A program made the position numbers and the translations under genes. Below are positions 53,696-64,000 of a DNA stretch of 64,000 bases, one piece after another (the stretch's first letter is position 1; each line of letters starts with the position of its first letter). Origin of the DNA: Marinomonas spartinae (GTDB lineage: Bacteria > Pseudomonadota > Gammaproteobacteria > Pseudomonadales > Marinomonadaceae); NCBI RefSeq assembly GCF_900089775.1, contig NZ_FLOB01000003.1, positions 62,001 to 126,000 of the forward strand, in the 5' to 3' direction. Below the pieces are notes generated by a model. It saw nothing but the letters and a program-made list of their open reading frames with translations. It had not been told where the DNA came from and did not search any database.

Positions 53696-54076
53696 TTATT
53701 TAAGCAAGCTCTCGACAATAACCCGATTCGCTTCAGGGAAAGCATAATTCACCAAATCCCCCAAAGGAACCCAGCACACCTCTTGTCCTTCTCGCCCATG
53801 TGGCTCACCGCTAAACTTCGTCACAGTGAAAAATACCAATTCAACCTGCTTATCACCATAATCGTGCGCAACAGTTTGAAAGTGTGAAGCCTCAAGCACT
53901 TCAACACCACACTCTTCATTCAATTCTCTAGCAAGAGCAGAAAGGGAAACTTCACCTTCTTCACATTTACCACCCGGAAACTCCCACAAACCACCTTGAT
54001 GTTTATCAGAAGAGCGCAAGGCAATGAATACCTGACCCTCACGCAAAATAATGCCTGCCGCCACCCGAACCAACAT
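53696..54076 (-). CDS. mutT: Nudix hydrolase MutT (8-oxo-dGTP diphosphatase)
   Basis: This 126-residue protein has the Nudix box from Gly in FPGGKCEEGE to RELNEECGV (about residues 34-57). MutT cleans oxidised dGTP/GTP. Its place in secA-argJ-mutT, and the VRVAAGIIL start, fit MutT. The start shares one base with the argJ stop. Confidence 0.92.
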   Translation of the reverse strand: MLVRVAAGIILREGQVFIALRSSDKHQGGLWEFPGGKCEEGEVSLSALARELNEECGVEVLEASHFQTVAHDYGDKQVELVFFTVTKFSGEPHGREGQEVCWVPLGDLVNYAFPEANRVIVESLLK

Positions 54077-55296
54077 TAGGTACGATACTCCGCATTAATG
54101 GTCACGTATTCATGGGAAAAATCCGTTGTCCAAACCGTATCGGATGCCTCTCCAGCCCCTAGATCAATCACGATATGGATCTCTTCAGGGGACATCGCCT
54201 CTTGACCATGTTCTTCTATATAGCCAGGCGAACGACCACCATCGCGAACAATTTCAAACCCATTGATGTGCAGTTGAACTTTATCAACATCCAACTCTTC
54301 AACACCCGAACGACCAACCACAGCCAAAATGCGCCCCCAGTTAGGATCAGAAGCAAATAAAGCCGTTTTTACCAGAGGAGAATGCGCCACTTCAAACGCC
54401 GTTTTCGTCGCATCAGACAGCTTAGCAGCACCAACCACCTCTACAGTTACAAACTTCGTTGCCCCTTCTCCATCACGCACAATGGCGTGCGCCAACTCTT
54501 GCATGACCTCAGTGAAGGCCGACACAAAAGCTTTAGCAAGTGGAGAATCCACAGATGTAATCAACTCGTTTCCTGCCTTACCGGTCGCCACAGCAATACA
54601 AGAATCATTAGTAGACGTATCACCATCAATGGTAATTCGATTAAAGCTCTTGTTAACCACTTCTTTTAAAACAGCGTGAAGGACAGATTTTTCAATAGCA
54701 ATATCACTAAAAACGTAACCCAGCATGGTCGCCATATTGGGACGAATCATACCCGCCCCTTTCGAGATACCACCAACCGTAAAAGTCTGGCCTTCAAACT
54801 CGAAAGTACGAAAAGAGCCTTTTGGCAAGGTATCTGTCGTCATAATACCCACACCAGCAGATTGCCAGTCGTCAGCCGAAAGATCATCCAATGCCGACGG
54901 AATGGCTGCAACAATTTTATCAACTGGCAGAGGCTCACCAATGACTCCCGTTGAAAACGGCAATATAGCCTCAACAGGAACACCCGCTTGATCAGCAAGA
55001 ACTCGACACGTTTCTAAAGCATTCATCACACCAGATTTACCCGTTCCCGCATTAGCATTACCTGTATTGATTAACAAATAACGCGCATCCGTTAGAGCCA
55101 AATGTTTCTGACACAAACGAACTGGTGCAGCGCAAAACACGTTTTGGGTGAAAACGCCCACAACAGAGGCCCCCTCACACAGCTCAAAAACCACAACATC
55201 TTTTTTATTTGGTCTTTTTATACCTGCTTCGGCAACACCAATTTTTACCCCATCAATTTCAGGAATATTCGGGAACGCTTTCAATCCAACTGCCAT
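54076..55296 (-). CDS. argJ: Bifunctional glutamate N-acetyltransferase / ornithine acetyltransferase ArgJ
   Basis: ArgJ recycles the acetyl group between N-acetylornithine and glutamate in arginine synthesis. The 406-residue precursor has the self-cleavage site in MIRPNMATMLGYVFSD (nucleophile Thr after Ala) and SKGAGM before it. NDSCIAVATG and DPNWGRILAVVGRSG are family blocks. It lies between secA and mutT, as in Pseudomonas. Confidence 0.96.
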   Translation of the reverse strand: MAVGLKAFPNIPEIDGVKIGVAEAGIKRPNKKDVVVFELCEGASVVGVFTQNVFCAAPVRLCQKHLALTDARYLLINTGNANAGTGKSGVMNALETCRVLADQAGVPVEAILPFSTGVIGEPLPVDKIVAAIPSALDDLSADDWQSAGVGIMTTDTLPKGSFRTFEFEGQTFTVGGISKGAGMIRPNMATMLGYVFSDIAIEKSVLHAVLKEVVNKSFNRITIDGDTSTNDSCIAVATGKAGNELITSVDSPLAKAFVSAFTEVMQELAHAIVRDGEGATKFVTVEVVGAAKLSDATKTAFEVAHSPLVKTALFASDPNWGRILAVVGRSGVEELDVDKVQLHINGFEIVRDGGRSPGYIEEHGQEAMSPEEIHIVIDLGAGEASDTVWTTDFSHEYVTINAEYRT

Positions 55297-55311
55297 TTAG
55301 CTTTTCCTTAT

Positions 55312-58014
55312 TTAAACCAGACGACCGTGACACTGTTTATATTTTTTACCAGAACCACATGGACAAGGCTCATTACGACCTACTTTAGGGTAGTCCTGAG
55401 CACTAGAACGGCCATCATCTAGAGACGACATCTCTTCGTGATTCATACTTAAATGCGTTTTTGCCTCTAAAGCTCGACGCTCTTCTTCTATTTTCTCTAC
55501 CTCTTCAGGAGTCTGAACCTGAACACGAGAAACGATCTGAATGACTTCATACTTAATCTGCTCCATCAACCCTTGGAACAACTCAAACGCTTCACGCTTA
55601 TACTCTTGTTTAGGGTTCTTCTGAGCATAACCCCGCAAATGAATCCCCTGACGCAACATATCCATTGTCTGCAAATGCTCTTTCCACAAAGTATCAAGAA
55701 CTTGCAACAACACTTGCTTTTCAAAGGATCTTAGTGGCTCACCACCAACAATGCTTTCTTTACTCTCATAATCGACAACAAAGGCATCCAGAATTTTCTG
55801 ACGTAGAGGCTCTTCGAAAAGCTTACTATCCTCTTCCACCCATTTAACAACAGGTATCTCCAAACCAAATTCATTACGAATTTTCTCTTCAAGCCCTGTT
55901 AGATCCCATTGATCATAGACACTTTGAGGCGGAATAAATTCATCAATCAGGCTGGCAACAACGTCTTCACGCATCGCAGTAATTGCTTCGGAGAGATCCT
56001 CCGAAACCATCATATCAAAACGCTGACGGTAAATAACCTGACGCTGATCGTTAGCCACATCATCATACTCTAGCAACTGCTTACGAATGTCGAAGTTGCG
56101 ACCTTCTACTTTGCGCTGTGCTTTTTCAATGGCATTCGAGACCATCTTATGCTCGATTGCTTCACCTTTCTCCATCCCCAGCGCGACCATCATTTTCTTG
56201 ATGCGATCAGACATAAAAATACGCATTAGACTGTCTTCAAGCGACAAATAGAAGCGTGATGACCCTACATCTCCCTGACGACCAGCACGACCACGCAGCT
56301 GGTTATCAATACGACGTGATTCGTGACGTTCTGTCCCTATAATGTGCAAACCGCCCGCTGCCAATACAGCCTCATGACGCTCTTTCCATTGCTCTTTGAG
56401 CGCATCGATTTCTTCTTGAGAAGCCTTCTCTCCAAGTTGCTCAATTTCAACCTGAACATTCCCGCCGAGCACAATATCCGTACCACGACCCGCCATATTA
56501 GTCGCAATGGTCACAGCACCAGGACGGCCAGCCTCAGCAATAATTTGGGCTTCACGCTCGTGCTGTTTGGCATTCAATACATTATGTTGAATCTTTTGTT
56601 TATTAAGGTAGTCAGATAACAGTTCAGAATATTCGATAGAAGCAGTACCTACTAGAACAGGCCTTCCACGCTCTACATTATCAACAATATCAGTCACAAT
56701 AGCTTCAAACTTGTCTTGAGTTGACATATAGATCAAATCATTAAAATCTTTACGCTGCACTGGACGATTAGTCGGAATAACAACAACTGGTAATTCATAA
56801 ATCTGTTGAAATTCAAAGGCTTCTGTATCTGCCGTTCCAGTCATACCAGACAGTTTTTCATATAAGCGAAAGTAGTTCTGAAAGGTTGTGGATGCCAAGG
56901 TTTGACTTTCTGCTTGAATGGTCACCCCTTCTTTTGCTTCAACAGCCTGATGGATACCTTCTGACCAACGTCGTCCCTGCATAGTACGACCAGTATGCTC
57001 ATCAACGATCACTACTTCATCGCCTTGAACGACGTAGTCAATATTCTTATGGAAAATAACATGCGCTTTTAGACAAGCGTGAACATGATGCAATAACGAA
57101 AGGTTACTGGCAGAATACAGACTCTCCCCTTCATTCAGCATCCCTTGTTCTACCAACCAAGTCTCCACAAAGTGGTGACCTTCTTCTGTCAACTCAATAC
57201 TTTTCTGGGACTCATCAAAAATATAATGACCCACAATATCCTCAGGGGACTCACCTTCAGTCACTTCATGACGAGACAATAAAGGCGGCAAGTAATTAAT
57301 TTTACGGTACTGCTCAGAACTGTCTTCAACAGACCCAGAAATGATCAACGGCGTACGCGCCTCATCAATCAAGATGGAGTCAACTTCATCCACCACCGCA
57401 AAATTTAAATCTCGCTGCACGCGATCTTCGAAGCGGAATACCATATTGTCGCGAAGATAATCAAAACCGAACTCGTTATTGGTACCATAGGTGATATCAC
57501 ACAAGTAAGCCGCGCGTTTTTCTTCTTTATCTTGTCCTGAGAAAACTACGCCCACACTCATATCTAGGTATTCATAAAGAGGTCGCATCCAATTGGCATC
57601 ACGCTTCGCCAAGTAATCGTTGACTGTGACGACATGAACCCCTTTAGAGGAAATCGCATTTAGATAGACTGCTAATGTCGCAACGAGGGTTTTACCTTCC
57701 CCTGTACGCATCTCCGCTATCTTCCCTTCATGCAACACCATACCGCCAATAAGCTGCACATCAAAGTGCCTCATCCCCATAATTCGCTTACTGGCTTCCC
57801 TTACCACTGCAAATGCTTCAGGCAATATGGAATCTAAAGATTTCCCACTGCTAACCCGCTCTCTAAATTCATTCGTCTTACTTGATAAATCACTGTCTGA
57901 CAGGTTAGTAAAAGATTCTTCAAATTTATTAATTTGTGTAACTATTTTTTTAAATCGCTTAACTTCTCGGTCATTCTTTGTACCGATGACTTTCTTAATT
58001 ACGCTTCCTAACAT
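55312..58014 (-). CDS. secA: Preprotein translocase ATPase SecA
   Basis: SecA drives protein export through SecYEG. The 900-residue protein has Walker A MRTGEGKT (102-109), the [11 protein letters not shown] box, the preprotein cross-linking domain, [10 protein letters not shown] and [11 protein letters not shown] motifs, and a C-terminal zinc finger ([13 protein letters not shown]) that binds SecB and lipids. The promoter region faces away from ftsZ, with lpxC upstream. Confidence 0.98.
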   Translation of the reverse strand: MLGSVIKKVIGTKNDREVKRFKKIVTQINKFEESFTNLSDSDLSSKTNEFRERVSSGKSLDSILPEAFAVVREASKRIMGMRHFDVQLIGGMVLHEGKIAEMRTGEGKTLVATLAVYLNAISSKGVHVVTVNDYLAKRDANWMRPLYEYLDMSVGVVFSGQDKEEKRAAYLCDITYGTNNEFGFDYLRDNMVFRFEDRVQRDLNFAVVDEVDSILIDEARTPLIISGSVEDSSEQYRKINYLPPLLSRHEVTEGESPEDIVGHYIFDESQKSIELTEEGHHFVETWLVEQGMLNEGESLYSASNLSLLHHVHACLKAHVIFHKNIDYVVQGDEVVIVDEHTGRTMQGRRWSEGIHQAVEAKEGVTIQAESQTLASTTFQNYFRLYEKLSGMTGTADTEAFEFQQIYELPVVVIPTNRPVQRKDFNDLIYMSTQDKFEAIVTDIVDNVERGRPVLVGTASIEYSELLSDYLNKQKIQHNVLNAKQHEREAQIIAEAGRPGAVTIATNMAGRGTDIVLGGNVQVEIEQLGEKASQEEIDALKEQWKERHEAVLAAGGLHIIGTERHESRRIDNQLRGRAGRQGDVGSSRFYLSLEDSLMRIFMSDRIKKMMVALGMEKGEAIEHKMVSNAIEKAQRKVEGRNFDIRKQLLEYDDVANDQRQVIYRQRFDMMVSEDLSEAITAMREDVVASLIDEFIPPQSVYDQWDLTGLEEKIRNEFGLEIPVVKWVEEDSKLFEEPLRQKILDAFVVDYESKESIVGGEPLRSFEKQVLLQVLDTLWKEHLQTMDMLRQGIHLRGYAQKNPKQEYKREAFELFQGLMEQIKYEVIQIVSRVQVQTPEEVEKIEEERRALEAKTHLSMNHEEMSSLDDGRSSAQDYPKVGRNEPCPCGSGKKYKQCHGRLV

Positions 58015-58100
58015 CTTGAATACATCGCAGCCAATTAGTAATGAAAAGATTCTATCACTTTAATGTGGGACAAAACATGAATTATCAATGACCTAAGCAC

Positions 58101-58131
58101 AAAAAAGCCAGACAAAGTGTCTGGCTTTTTT
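58101..58131 (-). terminator. Terminator of lpxC
   Basis: Perfect 14-bp arms (58101-58114 and 58118-58131) with a 3-base loop and a six-base T-run on the minus strand, 27 bases after the lpxC stop. It separates the fts-lpxC unit from secA. Confidence 0.94.
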
Positions 58132-58157
58132 GTGTAGGAGGAGAATTTGCTTAAATT

Positions 58158-59075
58158 TTAAGCACCCACCAAAGCGGGATCAACAAAAGAGATAGGATTC
58201 TCTTGTGTTTCATTTTCAAAGACAACGTATTCCCATGCCTCTTGATTCTCAAGAAGAGCAATCAATAATTTATTATTTAGTGCATGACCAGATTTAAAGG
58301 CCTTATACTCACCAATCAAGCTATGACCTAGCAAATACAAGTCGCCAATCGCATCAAGCACCTTGTGACGAACCAACTCGTCACGATAACGTAAACCCTC
58401 ATCGTTCAATACACGGTAGTCATCTAATACGATGGCATTCTCCATGTTAGCACCACGAGCAAGGTTATTGTTTTTGAAGTATTCAAGATCCTTCATGAAA
58501 CCAAAGGTGCGCGCACGGCTGATTTCCTTAACAAACGTCGTTGCTGAGAAATCAAAAGAAGTATGCTGAACATCCTCACCAATCGCTGGGTGCTGAAAGT
58601 CAATAGTAAATGACAAACGAAAACCTGAATACGGCTCCAAAGTGGCGTATTTATCACCCTCTTCAACACGGATAGGTTTCTTAATGCGAATAAACTTCTT
58701 CGGAGCACTCTGCGCTTCCAATCCGGCAGATTGCAACAAAAACACAAAAGGGCTCGCACTACCGTCCATCAATGGAATTTCACTCGCACTGACTTCAACG
58801 TAGGCATTATCTACACCTAACCCTGCCATTGCAGAAAGTAGATGTTCTACGGTACTAATCGTCACATCACCCTTACATAGAGCAGTAGCGAAGTTTGTTG
58901 AGCCGACTGCTCGTGCATCGCCATGAATTTCGACCGCAGGCTCTAAGTCTGTGCGAACAAAAACGATGCCTGTATTCACAGGAGCAGGTTTTAATGTCAA
59001 ATACACCTTCTCACCAGAGTGGAGTCCCACCCCTGTAGCTCGAATAATGTTTTTTAATGTGTGTTGACGTACCAT
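58158..59075 (-). CDS. lpxC: UDP-3-O-acyl-N-acetylglucosamine deacetylase LpxC
   Basis: LpxC commits the pathway to lipid A. The 305-residue zinc enzyme has His78 (STVEHLLSA), the Glu/His region [15 protein letters not shown], and the second zinc-site block [20 protein letters not shown] with the following His (SGHALNN). I chose the ATG at 59075 (MVRQHTLKN), the usual start; the upstream 24 codons lack similarity. The gene is intact. Confidence 0.96.
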   Translation of the reverse strand: MVRQHTLKNIIRATGVGLHSGEKVYLTLKPAPVNTGIVFVRTDLEPAVEIHGDARAVGSTNFATALCKGDVTISTVEHLLSAMAGLGVDNAYVEVSASEIPLMDGSASPFVFLLQSAGLEAQSAPKKFIRIKKPIRVEEGDKYATLEPYSGFRLSFTIDFQHPAIGEDVQHTSFDFSATTFVKEISRARTFGFMKDLEYFKNNNLARGANMENAIVLDDYRVLNDEGLRYRDELVRHKVLDAIGDLYLLGHSLIGEYKAFKSGHALNNKLLIALLENQEAWEYVVFENETQENPISFVDPALVGA

Positions 59076-59195
59076 TAGATTCCTACACTTTAATGACAAG
59101 ATATATTTCAATTGAGAAATAATATCAATATCGTAATTTTTATACAATTCACCGCTTCAATATTGCTTCTTTTTTTCGCAAATTAAACAAATTAA

Positions 59196-60437
59196 TTAAT
59201 CAGCTTGTCGACGCAAAAAAGCGGGAATGTCCAAATACGATAATTTATCGCTACTCGAAGAAGACGAAGAGCCATTCAATTCTCCCTTATCCACTTCCGA
59301 GCTTTTCTCAACCCCATCATCCTTCTTAACAGCAGAAGGCGTTAATACTGGCTTAGGTGCAGCGGCTGGTTGAGCAGAAATTTTCTCTTCAACCACCGAT
59401 TCAACCTTTACCGTTTCTGGCTGAGAAACAACCGAATCACCTACTGCGCTTTGTACTTCTTCAGCGCTAATCCGACCCTCTAAGCCAGTCGCAACAACTG
59501 TTACTCGCATTTCATCACCAACACTTGGATCAATTGCACAGCCAATAACAACCGTTGCATCCTCAGATGCATATTCTTCAATAATGCCACCAACCTCGGT
59601 GAACTCTGATAAACCAACTTCCTCGTTGGCCGTAATGTTAACTAGTACACCACGCGCACCACGCAAGTTAATATCTTCTAAAAGCGGGTTGTGAATAGCC
59701 GCTTCCGCCGCCACTCTCGCTCTATCATCGCCTGACGCAGATCCTGTCCCCATCATAGCCATACCCATTTCAGACATCACCGTCCTAACATCAGCAAAGT
59801 CGACGTTGATCAAACCTGGGCGCATAATAAGGTCAGTAATACCTTGCACAGCGTTAAACAAAACATTGTTCGCTTCACCAAAGGCCTTAAGTAGAGAAAT
59901 GTTTTTACCTAATACTGGCAACAATCTCTCATTTGGCACTGTAATTAATGAATCGACATTATCTCGTAATTCTTTAACACCTTCTTCCGCTACTTTTGCA
60001 CGACGCTTACCTTCAAATGGAAATGGCTTAGTCACCACTGCCACAGTTAATATGCCTAATTCACGTGCAACCTTAGCGATAACAGGCGCGGCTCCAGTCC
60101 CAGTACCACCACCCATTCCTGCGGTGATAAATACCATATCGGCACCTGTTAGCAATTGTGTAATTTTTTCTTGATCTTCTAACGCAGAGTCTCTACCAAC
60201 AGAAGGATTCGCACCTGCTCCTAACCCTTTTGTTATCGTTGAGCCTAATTGCAGAGACACTCCGGTATCAAAACCAATCAAAGCCTTAGAGTCGGTATTG
60301 GCACAGATAAACTCTACCCCTTCCAATTGACTCTCAAGCATGTGACGAACAGCGTTACCGCCGCCGCCGCCAACACCGACAACCTTAATAACAGCGTTAT
60401 CGGATAAATTATCATCGGCTAAATCAAAGACGTTCAT
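59196..60437 (-). CDS. ftsZ: Cell division protein FtsZ
   Basis: FtsZ is the tubulin homologue of the division ring. The 413-residue protein has the GTP-binding T4 signature [10 protein letters not shown] (109-118), the T7 loop ([11 protein letters not shown]), an extended linker (about 320-395, Ser- and Lys-rich) and the conserved C-terminal peptide [12 protein letters not shown], which binds FtsA and ZipA. Confidence 0.98.
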   Translation of the reverse strand: MNVFDLADDNLSDNAVIKVVGVGGGGGNAVRHMLESQLEGVEFICANTDSKALIGFDTGVSLQLGSTITKGLGAGANPSVGRDSALEDQEKITQLLTGADMVFITAGMGGGTGTGAAPVIAKVARELGILTVAVVTKPFPFEGKRRAKVAEEGVKELRDNVDSLITVPNERLLPVLGKNISLLKAFGEANNVLFNAVQGITDLIMRPGLINVDFADVRTVMSEMGMAMMGTGSASGDDRARVAAEAAIHNPLLEDINLRGARGVLVNITANEEVGLSEFTEVGGIIEEYASEDATVVIGCAIDPSVGDEMRVTVVATGLEGRISAEEVQSAVGDSVVSQPETVKVESVVEEKISAQPAAAPKPVLTPSAVKKDDGVEKSSEVDKGELNGSSSSSSSDKLSYLDIPAFLRRQAD

Positions 60438-60476
60438 GGGCTTATCGCTCCTTTATTAATTCAATACCCTTATTGA

Positions 60477-61751
60477 CTACATATAACTCTGAAACCAGTG
60501 CTTTAAATTGTGCCATACCTTCGTTGGACTGAAGGAAGACCTAGCTTCTTTTTTTGCTGTCAATACTGATAAATCACGTTTATTTTGCGTCTTAGACATA
60601 GTCTGCGCAGATGGCTCAGTCATTTCGGCCTCTTTGCTTCCATAAGCCAATAATCCAACACTCGTTGAATATATAGGGTTATCGACAATGTCTGACATTC
60701 CTTTAATACAATCTGGCACGGAAAGACGAACTGGCATGTCAAATACCTTCTCAGCCAATTCAGCAGCCCCTTCCATAAGAGACGTACCACCAGTAATTAC
60801 AATGCCTGCAGGAATTCTCTCTGCATAACCACTGCGTCTTAGCTCATCTTGAACCAAGCTATAAATTTCTTCATATCTTGCTTCAACTACTTCGGCAAGC
60901 GCATCGCGAGAAATCGTTCTAGGTTGACGATCTCCCACACTTGGAACCTGAATAGCCTGATCACCACTTGCCATAGACGACATAGCGCAAGCATATTTTA
61001 TCTTAATTTCTTCAGCATGTTGCGTTGGCGTTCTTAATGCCATGGAAATATCATTGGTCACCTGATCTCCAGCAACAGGCACAACCGCCGTATGGTGTAA
61101 TGCACCATCTAACCAGACAGCAATATCTGATGTACCCGCTCCGATGTCGACCAAGCAAACACCAAGCTCCTTTTCATCTTCACTTAATGAAGAATCGCTA
61201 GAAGCCAATTGCGACAGAATCACACCATCCACACCAAGACCACAACGTTTAATGCATTTTTCAACGTTCATCACCGCATTCGCTGCACCAGAAATCATAT
61301 GCACATTGGCTTCTAAGCGAACACCAGACATCCCCAAAGGATCTTTAATCCCTTCCTGAGAGTCGATGTGATATTCTTGGGGCAGAATGTGCAACACACG
61401 CTGATCAGAGGAAATTGGCACAGCCTGTGCTGCATCGATTACTCGATCGATATCTTCCTGCTGAACTTCGCCATTTTTTACTGCCACAATACCATGGGAG
61501 TTCAAACTACGAACATGACTACCCGCAACACTCACATACACTGAGTGAATGTTACATCCTGCCATTAACTCTGCTTCTTCAACGGCACGCTGGATAGATT
61601 GAACAGTCGATTCTATGTTTATAACTACACCGCGCTTCATCCCCTTCGCGCTGTGAGAGCCAATACCGACAATTTCCAAACTACCGTCAGCCAGAACTTC
61701 CCCGACTAAACAAATAACTTTTGATGTGCCTACATCTAAACCGACTATCAT
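60477..61751 (-). CDS. ftsA: Cell division protein FtsA
   Basis: FtsA is an actin-like protein that ties FtsZ to the membrane. The 424-residue protein has VGLDVGTSKVICLVGEV, DIGAGTSDIAVW, ITGGTSLMEGAAE and a C-terminal amphipathic helix (VWHNLKHWFQSYM). GGGAAGG lies 4 bases before the ATG. Confidence 0.97.
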   Translation of the reverse strand: MIVGLDVGTSKVICLVGEVLADGSLEIVGIGSHSAKGMKRGVVINIESTVQSIQRAVEEAELMAGCNIHSVYVSVAGSHVRSLNSHGIVAVKNGEVQQEDIDRVIDAAQAVPISSDQRVLHILPQEYHIDSQEGIKDPLGMSGVRLEANVHMISGAANAVMNVEKCIKRCGLGVDGVILSQLASSDSSLSEDEKELGVCLVDIGAGTSDIAVWLDGALHHTAVVPVAGDQVTNDISMALRTPTQHAEEIKIKYACAMSSMASGDQAIQVPSVGDRQPRTISRDALAEVVEARYEEIYSLVQDELRRSGYAERIPAGIVITGGTSLMEGAAELAEKVFDMPVRLSVPDCIKGMSDIVDNPIYSTSVGLLAYGSKEAEMTEPSAQTMSKTQNKRDLSVLTAKKEARSSFSPTKVWHNLKHWFQSYM

Positions 61752-61827
61752 TTAACCTTCCCAGCACTTAACGCTGTTATAACCATCTCCATCCATTGCT
61801 CAAAATAGCAACAAATAGGCCAAGTTT

Positions 61828-62505
61828 TCATTGTTTTTTCCAAGCAACCGCTACACCATGAGGATATCTTGCATCCACAGAACTAATCTGATCTATTCTA
61901 CCCGATAAATCGGTTTTATACACCGCTATAAAACGTTGTAATCTCTCTAAAATATCCTCACGGCCCAATTTTACCTTAATTCCATTTTTAAAAACGATTA
62001 CCCACGCTCCTCGCGGCTTTAATTGCAAACTATCAATACGCAATGAGGTTAAAGATAATACCTGACTAATCAAACCAAACTGTTTTAATACCACATCACT
62101 CGAATCTTCCGGCCCTAATAATTTAGGAAGCGGCAAATTAGGGATGCTTTTAGGCGATATAATCACCGCCCCTGTGGTAATGACTTGCCCATCGTTCCAG
62201 TATGCTAGCGGCTCATGTTCGTGCACAACCACCTGCAAGGTATTTGGCCAAACTTTACGAACCTCTACGCTTTGCACCCATTGCGGTGACAAAGCCACCG
62301 CTTTTATCTGCGAAATAGAAGTGGTTAGCAAGCTTTTACCCAGCAAACTAGTGTAATCTTTTTGTAATTGATCACGAGAGCTATATTTGAGCTGCCCTTT
62401 AATCTCAATAGCATGAATAGCAAACCAACTTTCCGGCGATTCTTTACCCTGAAAAACGGCTATCACAATCAATAAAATAGCACCAATAAGCGCAGCTATT
62501 CTCAT
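61828..62505 (-). CDS. ftsQ: Cell division protein FtsQ
   Basis: FtsQ connects the divisome through FtsB-FtsL. The 225-residue protein has almost no cytoplasmic tail (MR only) before the membrane helix (about 3-19). It has a POTRA domain (WFAIHAIEIKGQLKYSSRDQ) and the beta domain (WVQSVEVRKVWPNTLQVVVHEHEPLAYW). The ATG sits 3 bases after the ddlB TAA in the same frame, so AAAGG is nearly at the start codon. Translation may depend on coupling to ddlB. Confidence 0.92.
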   Translation of the reverse strand: MRIAALIGAILLIVIAVFQGKESPESWFAIHAIEIKGQLKYSSRDQLQKDYTSLLGKSLLTTSISQIKAVALSPQWVQSVEVRKVWPNTLQVVVHEHEPLAYWNDGQVITTGAVIISPKSIPNLPLPKLLGPEDSSDVVLKQFGLISQVLSLTSLRIDSLQLKPRGAWVIVFKNGIKVKLGREDILERLQRFIAVYKTDLSGRIDQISSVDARYPHGVAVAWKKQ

Positions 62506-62508
62506 CCT

Positions 62509-63462
62509 TTAATCACACCCATGTTGCAACCAAGCATTTTGTGCAATTTTTTCAACCAATGAGGCATAATCCAAACCAACATACGCTGCTGCCATAGGCA
62601 CTAAACTATGGGAAGTCATACCTGGCGAAGTATTTACTTCCAACACCCAAAATTTTCCCGCTTTATCACGCATCACATCAACACGCCCCCAACCTCGACA
62701 ACCAAGAGACTGATAAGCTTCTAACGCTAGGTTTTGCAATTCATGTTCATCGTCTTCACTTAAGCCACATGGCAATAAATACTCTGTATCATCAGCAATA
62801 TACTTAGCTTCATAATCATACAACTCATGGCTTGCTGAGGCTTTGAGCCCAATAGCGGGATAGGCTACGTCATCAATAACACTTACCGTAAACTCAGGGC
62901 CCTCAACAAACTCTTCAATTAAAATATCAGAATCGAATTCGAGCGCGTTCTGCAAAGCCACTTCCAGTTGCTGGCGATTATTGGCTTTATTAATACCGAA
63001 AGTCGAACCTTCTCTCGATGGTTTAATAATCATAGGGTAGGATAACTCGCTCTCTATGACAGCAACATCGGCTTCATACTCGAACGATAGATACATCGGC
63101 GTCGCTAGCCCAATTCCCTGCCAAAAGCGTTTCGTCATGACTTTATCCATCGCCAACCCGCATGCCAAAGGCGAACTTCCCGTGTAAGGTTTACCGAGCA
63201 TATCTAGTAAAGCCTGTATATGGCCATCTTCGCCTTCACCACCATGCAATGCAATAAATGCCATATCGAAATGTGTTTCTTGTAACTGCTTTATAGGATC
63301 AAGTAATCCTTCTGGGCCGTAAAGATCGAGTGTTACTACCCGATAGCCTTTTTCTTGCAATCCATTCGCCACAAGCGGTCCACTTTGTAAAGACACCTCA
63401 CGCTCTGCAGAACGTCCGCCATAAATGACAGCGATGGTCGCTTCTTCCAGTAATATAGACAT
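62509..63462 (-). CDS. ddlB: D-alanine-D-alanine ligase DdlB
   Basis: Ddl makes the D-Ala-D-Ala dipeptide of peptidoglycan. The 317-residue ATP-grasp enzyme has VIYGGRSAEREVSLQSG, ALHGGEGEDGHIQALLD, KPSREGSTFGINK and the Mg/ATP block VLEVNTSPGMTSHSLVP. The ATG at 63462 is 4 bases after the murC stop; murB is not between them. Confidence 0.97.
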   Translation of the reverse strand: MSILLEEATIAVIYGGRSAEREVSLQSGPLVANGLQEKGYRVVTLDLYGPEGLLDPIKQLQETHFDMAFIALHGGEGEDGHIQALLDMLGKPYTGSSPLACGLAMDKVMTKRFWQGIGLATPMYLSFEYEADVAVIESELSYPMIIKPSREGSTFGINKANNRQQLEVALQNALEFDSDILIEEFVEGPEFTVSVIDDVAYPAIGLKASASHELYDYEAKYIADDTEYLLPCGLSEDDEHELQNLALEAYQSLGCRGWGRVDVMRDKAGKFWVLEVNTSPGMTSHSLVPMAAAYVGLDYASLVEKIAQNAWLQHGCD

Positions 63463-63466
63463 AGAG

Positions 63467-64000
63467 CTAAATTCCACTATTCGCTAATGCTTTTGAGATC
63501 AAACCGATATCTCCCGCCCCTTGGGTAATCATCAAGTCCCCATTCTTAAGTACATTAGACAATATCGAGCGTAGATCAGATGCATTAGCCACATGAATAG
63601 GATCGACGGTACCTCGCTGACGAATACTGCCACACAAAGAGCGACTATCAGCCCCATTAATAGGCGTCTCACCTGCTGGGTACACATCCAACAACAGAAG
63701 GACATCCACTTGTGACAAAACTCTCACAAAATCTTCGTACAGATCACGGGTCCTTGAAAAACGGTGTGGCTGGTACACCATCACCAATCGCTTCTCAGGC
63801 CAACCTGCTCGAATTGCCTTAATTGTCGCTTCCACCTCACTTGGATGGTGACCATAATCATCTACAAACATCACCTGCGAGCCATCTTCTAGTTCCAACG
63901 GTGTCTGCTCTTGGAAACGGCGACCTACTCCCTCAAAGCCCATCAATCCAGATTGAATAGCCGCAGGATCTACACCAAGATCAGAAGCTACCGCAATGGT
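63467..64000 (-). CDS. murC: UDP-N-acetylmuramate-L-alanine ligase MurC, C-terminal part
   Basis: This is the C-terminal 177 residues of MurC, cut by the window end. It shows [28 protein letters not shown] (the Mur ligase C-domain His-His block), [30 protein letters not shown] and the closing [10 protein letters not shown]. MurC adds the first L-Ala to UDP-MurNAc. Confidence 0.97.
   Translation of the reverse strand, partial: TIAVASDLGVDPAAIQSGLMGFEGVGRRFQEQTPLELEDGSQVMFVDDYGHHPSEVEATIKAIRAGWPEKRLVMVYQPHRFSRTRDLYEDFVRVLSQVDVLLLLDVYPAGETPINGADSRSLCGSIRQRGTVDPIHVANASDLRSILSNVLKNGDLMITQGAGDIGLISKALANSGI

Overview
The window is chromosomal DNA from a gammaproteobacterium, most likely a marine member of the Oceanospirillales close to Marinomonas. 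I base this on gene content and order: a divisome/envelope block murC-ddlB-ftsQ-ftsA-ftsZ-lpxC-secA, an mla-lpt-rpoN-ptsN-ptsO block, murA-hisG-hisD with the short HisG form, and mreBCD-maf-rng-yhdP. The genus is an inference. No rRNA, tRNA, CRISPR array or transposase was seen.

Layout. 1-275: 3' end of aroA. 353-1490: a DUF192 protein and a Spy/CpxP-like periplasmic protein. 1702-7750: a minus-strand thiamin operon thiC-thiDE-thiS-thiG-thiH led by a TPP riboswitch. 7838-11171: an accessory cassette with an IclR regulator, a DapA/NanA-superfamily gene and an NRAMP-fold transporter gene, followed by a large palindrome. 11201-15707: a PheC-like periplasmic protein, rsmI, lpoA, yraN and diaA. 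15893-17560: a lone ABC exporter gene. 17703-23956: sspA-sspB, the cytochrome bc1 genes petABC, rplM-rpsI and zapE. 24085-27124: zapG, a Nif3-like gene, a DegS-like protease and an SRPBCC protein. 27114-33531: ibaG-murA-hisG-hisD and mlaFEDC. 33704-40717: yrbG-lptC-lptA-lptB-rpoN-ptsN-ptsO-mgtE-darP. 40853-50098: a nitrilase-family amidase, yhdP, rng, maf, mreD, mreC and mreB. 50335-53543: gatCAB. 53696-64000: mutT, argJ, secA, lpxC, ftsZ, ftsA, ftsQ, ddlB and the 3' part of murC.

Much of the window serves the cell envelope: peptidoglycan precursors (murA, murC, ddlB), their polymerisation and its control (lpoA, mreBCD, ftsQAZ, zapE, zapG), lipid A and LPS transport (lpxC, lptABC), phospholipid transport (mlaFEDC, yhdP), and secretion and stress proteolysis (secA, degS-like). 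The other large blocks are thiamin synthesis, respiratory complex III and translation (rplM-rpsI, rsmI, gatCAB).

The most unusual feature is that three accessory genes between 8.7 and 17.6 kb each carry one in-frame nonsense codon in an otherwise complete reading frame: the DapA/NanA-like gene (TAG), the NRAMP-like gene (TAG) and the ABC exporter (TGA). The NRAMP-like protein also lacks the metal-binding motifs of its family, so the cassette may once have taken up and broken down an organic compound. Other points of interest are a probable AUU start for mreC, several strong palindromes, and missing usual neighbours (thiF, mlaB, kdsD/kdsC, hpf, rapZ).
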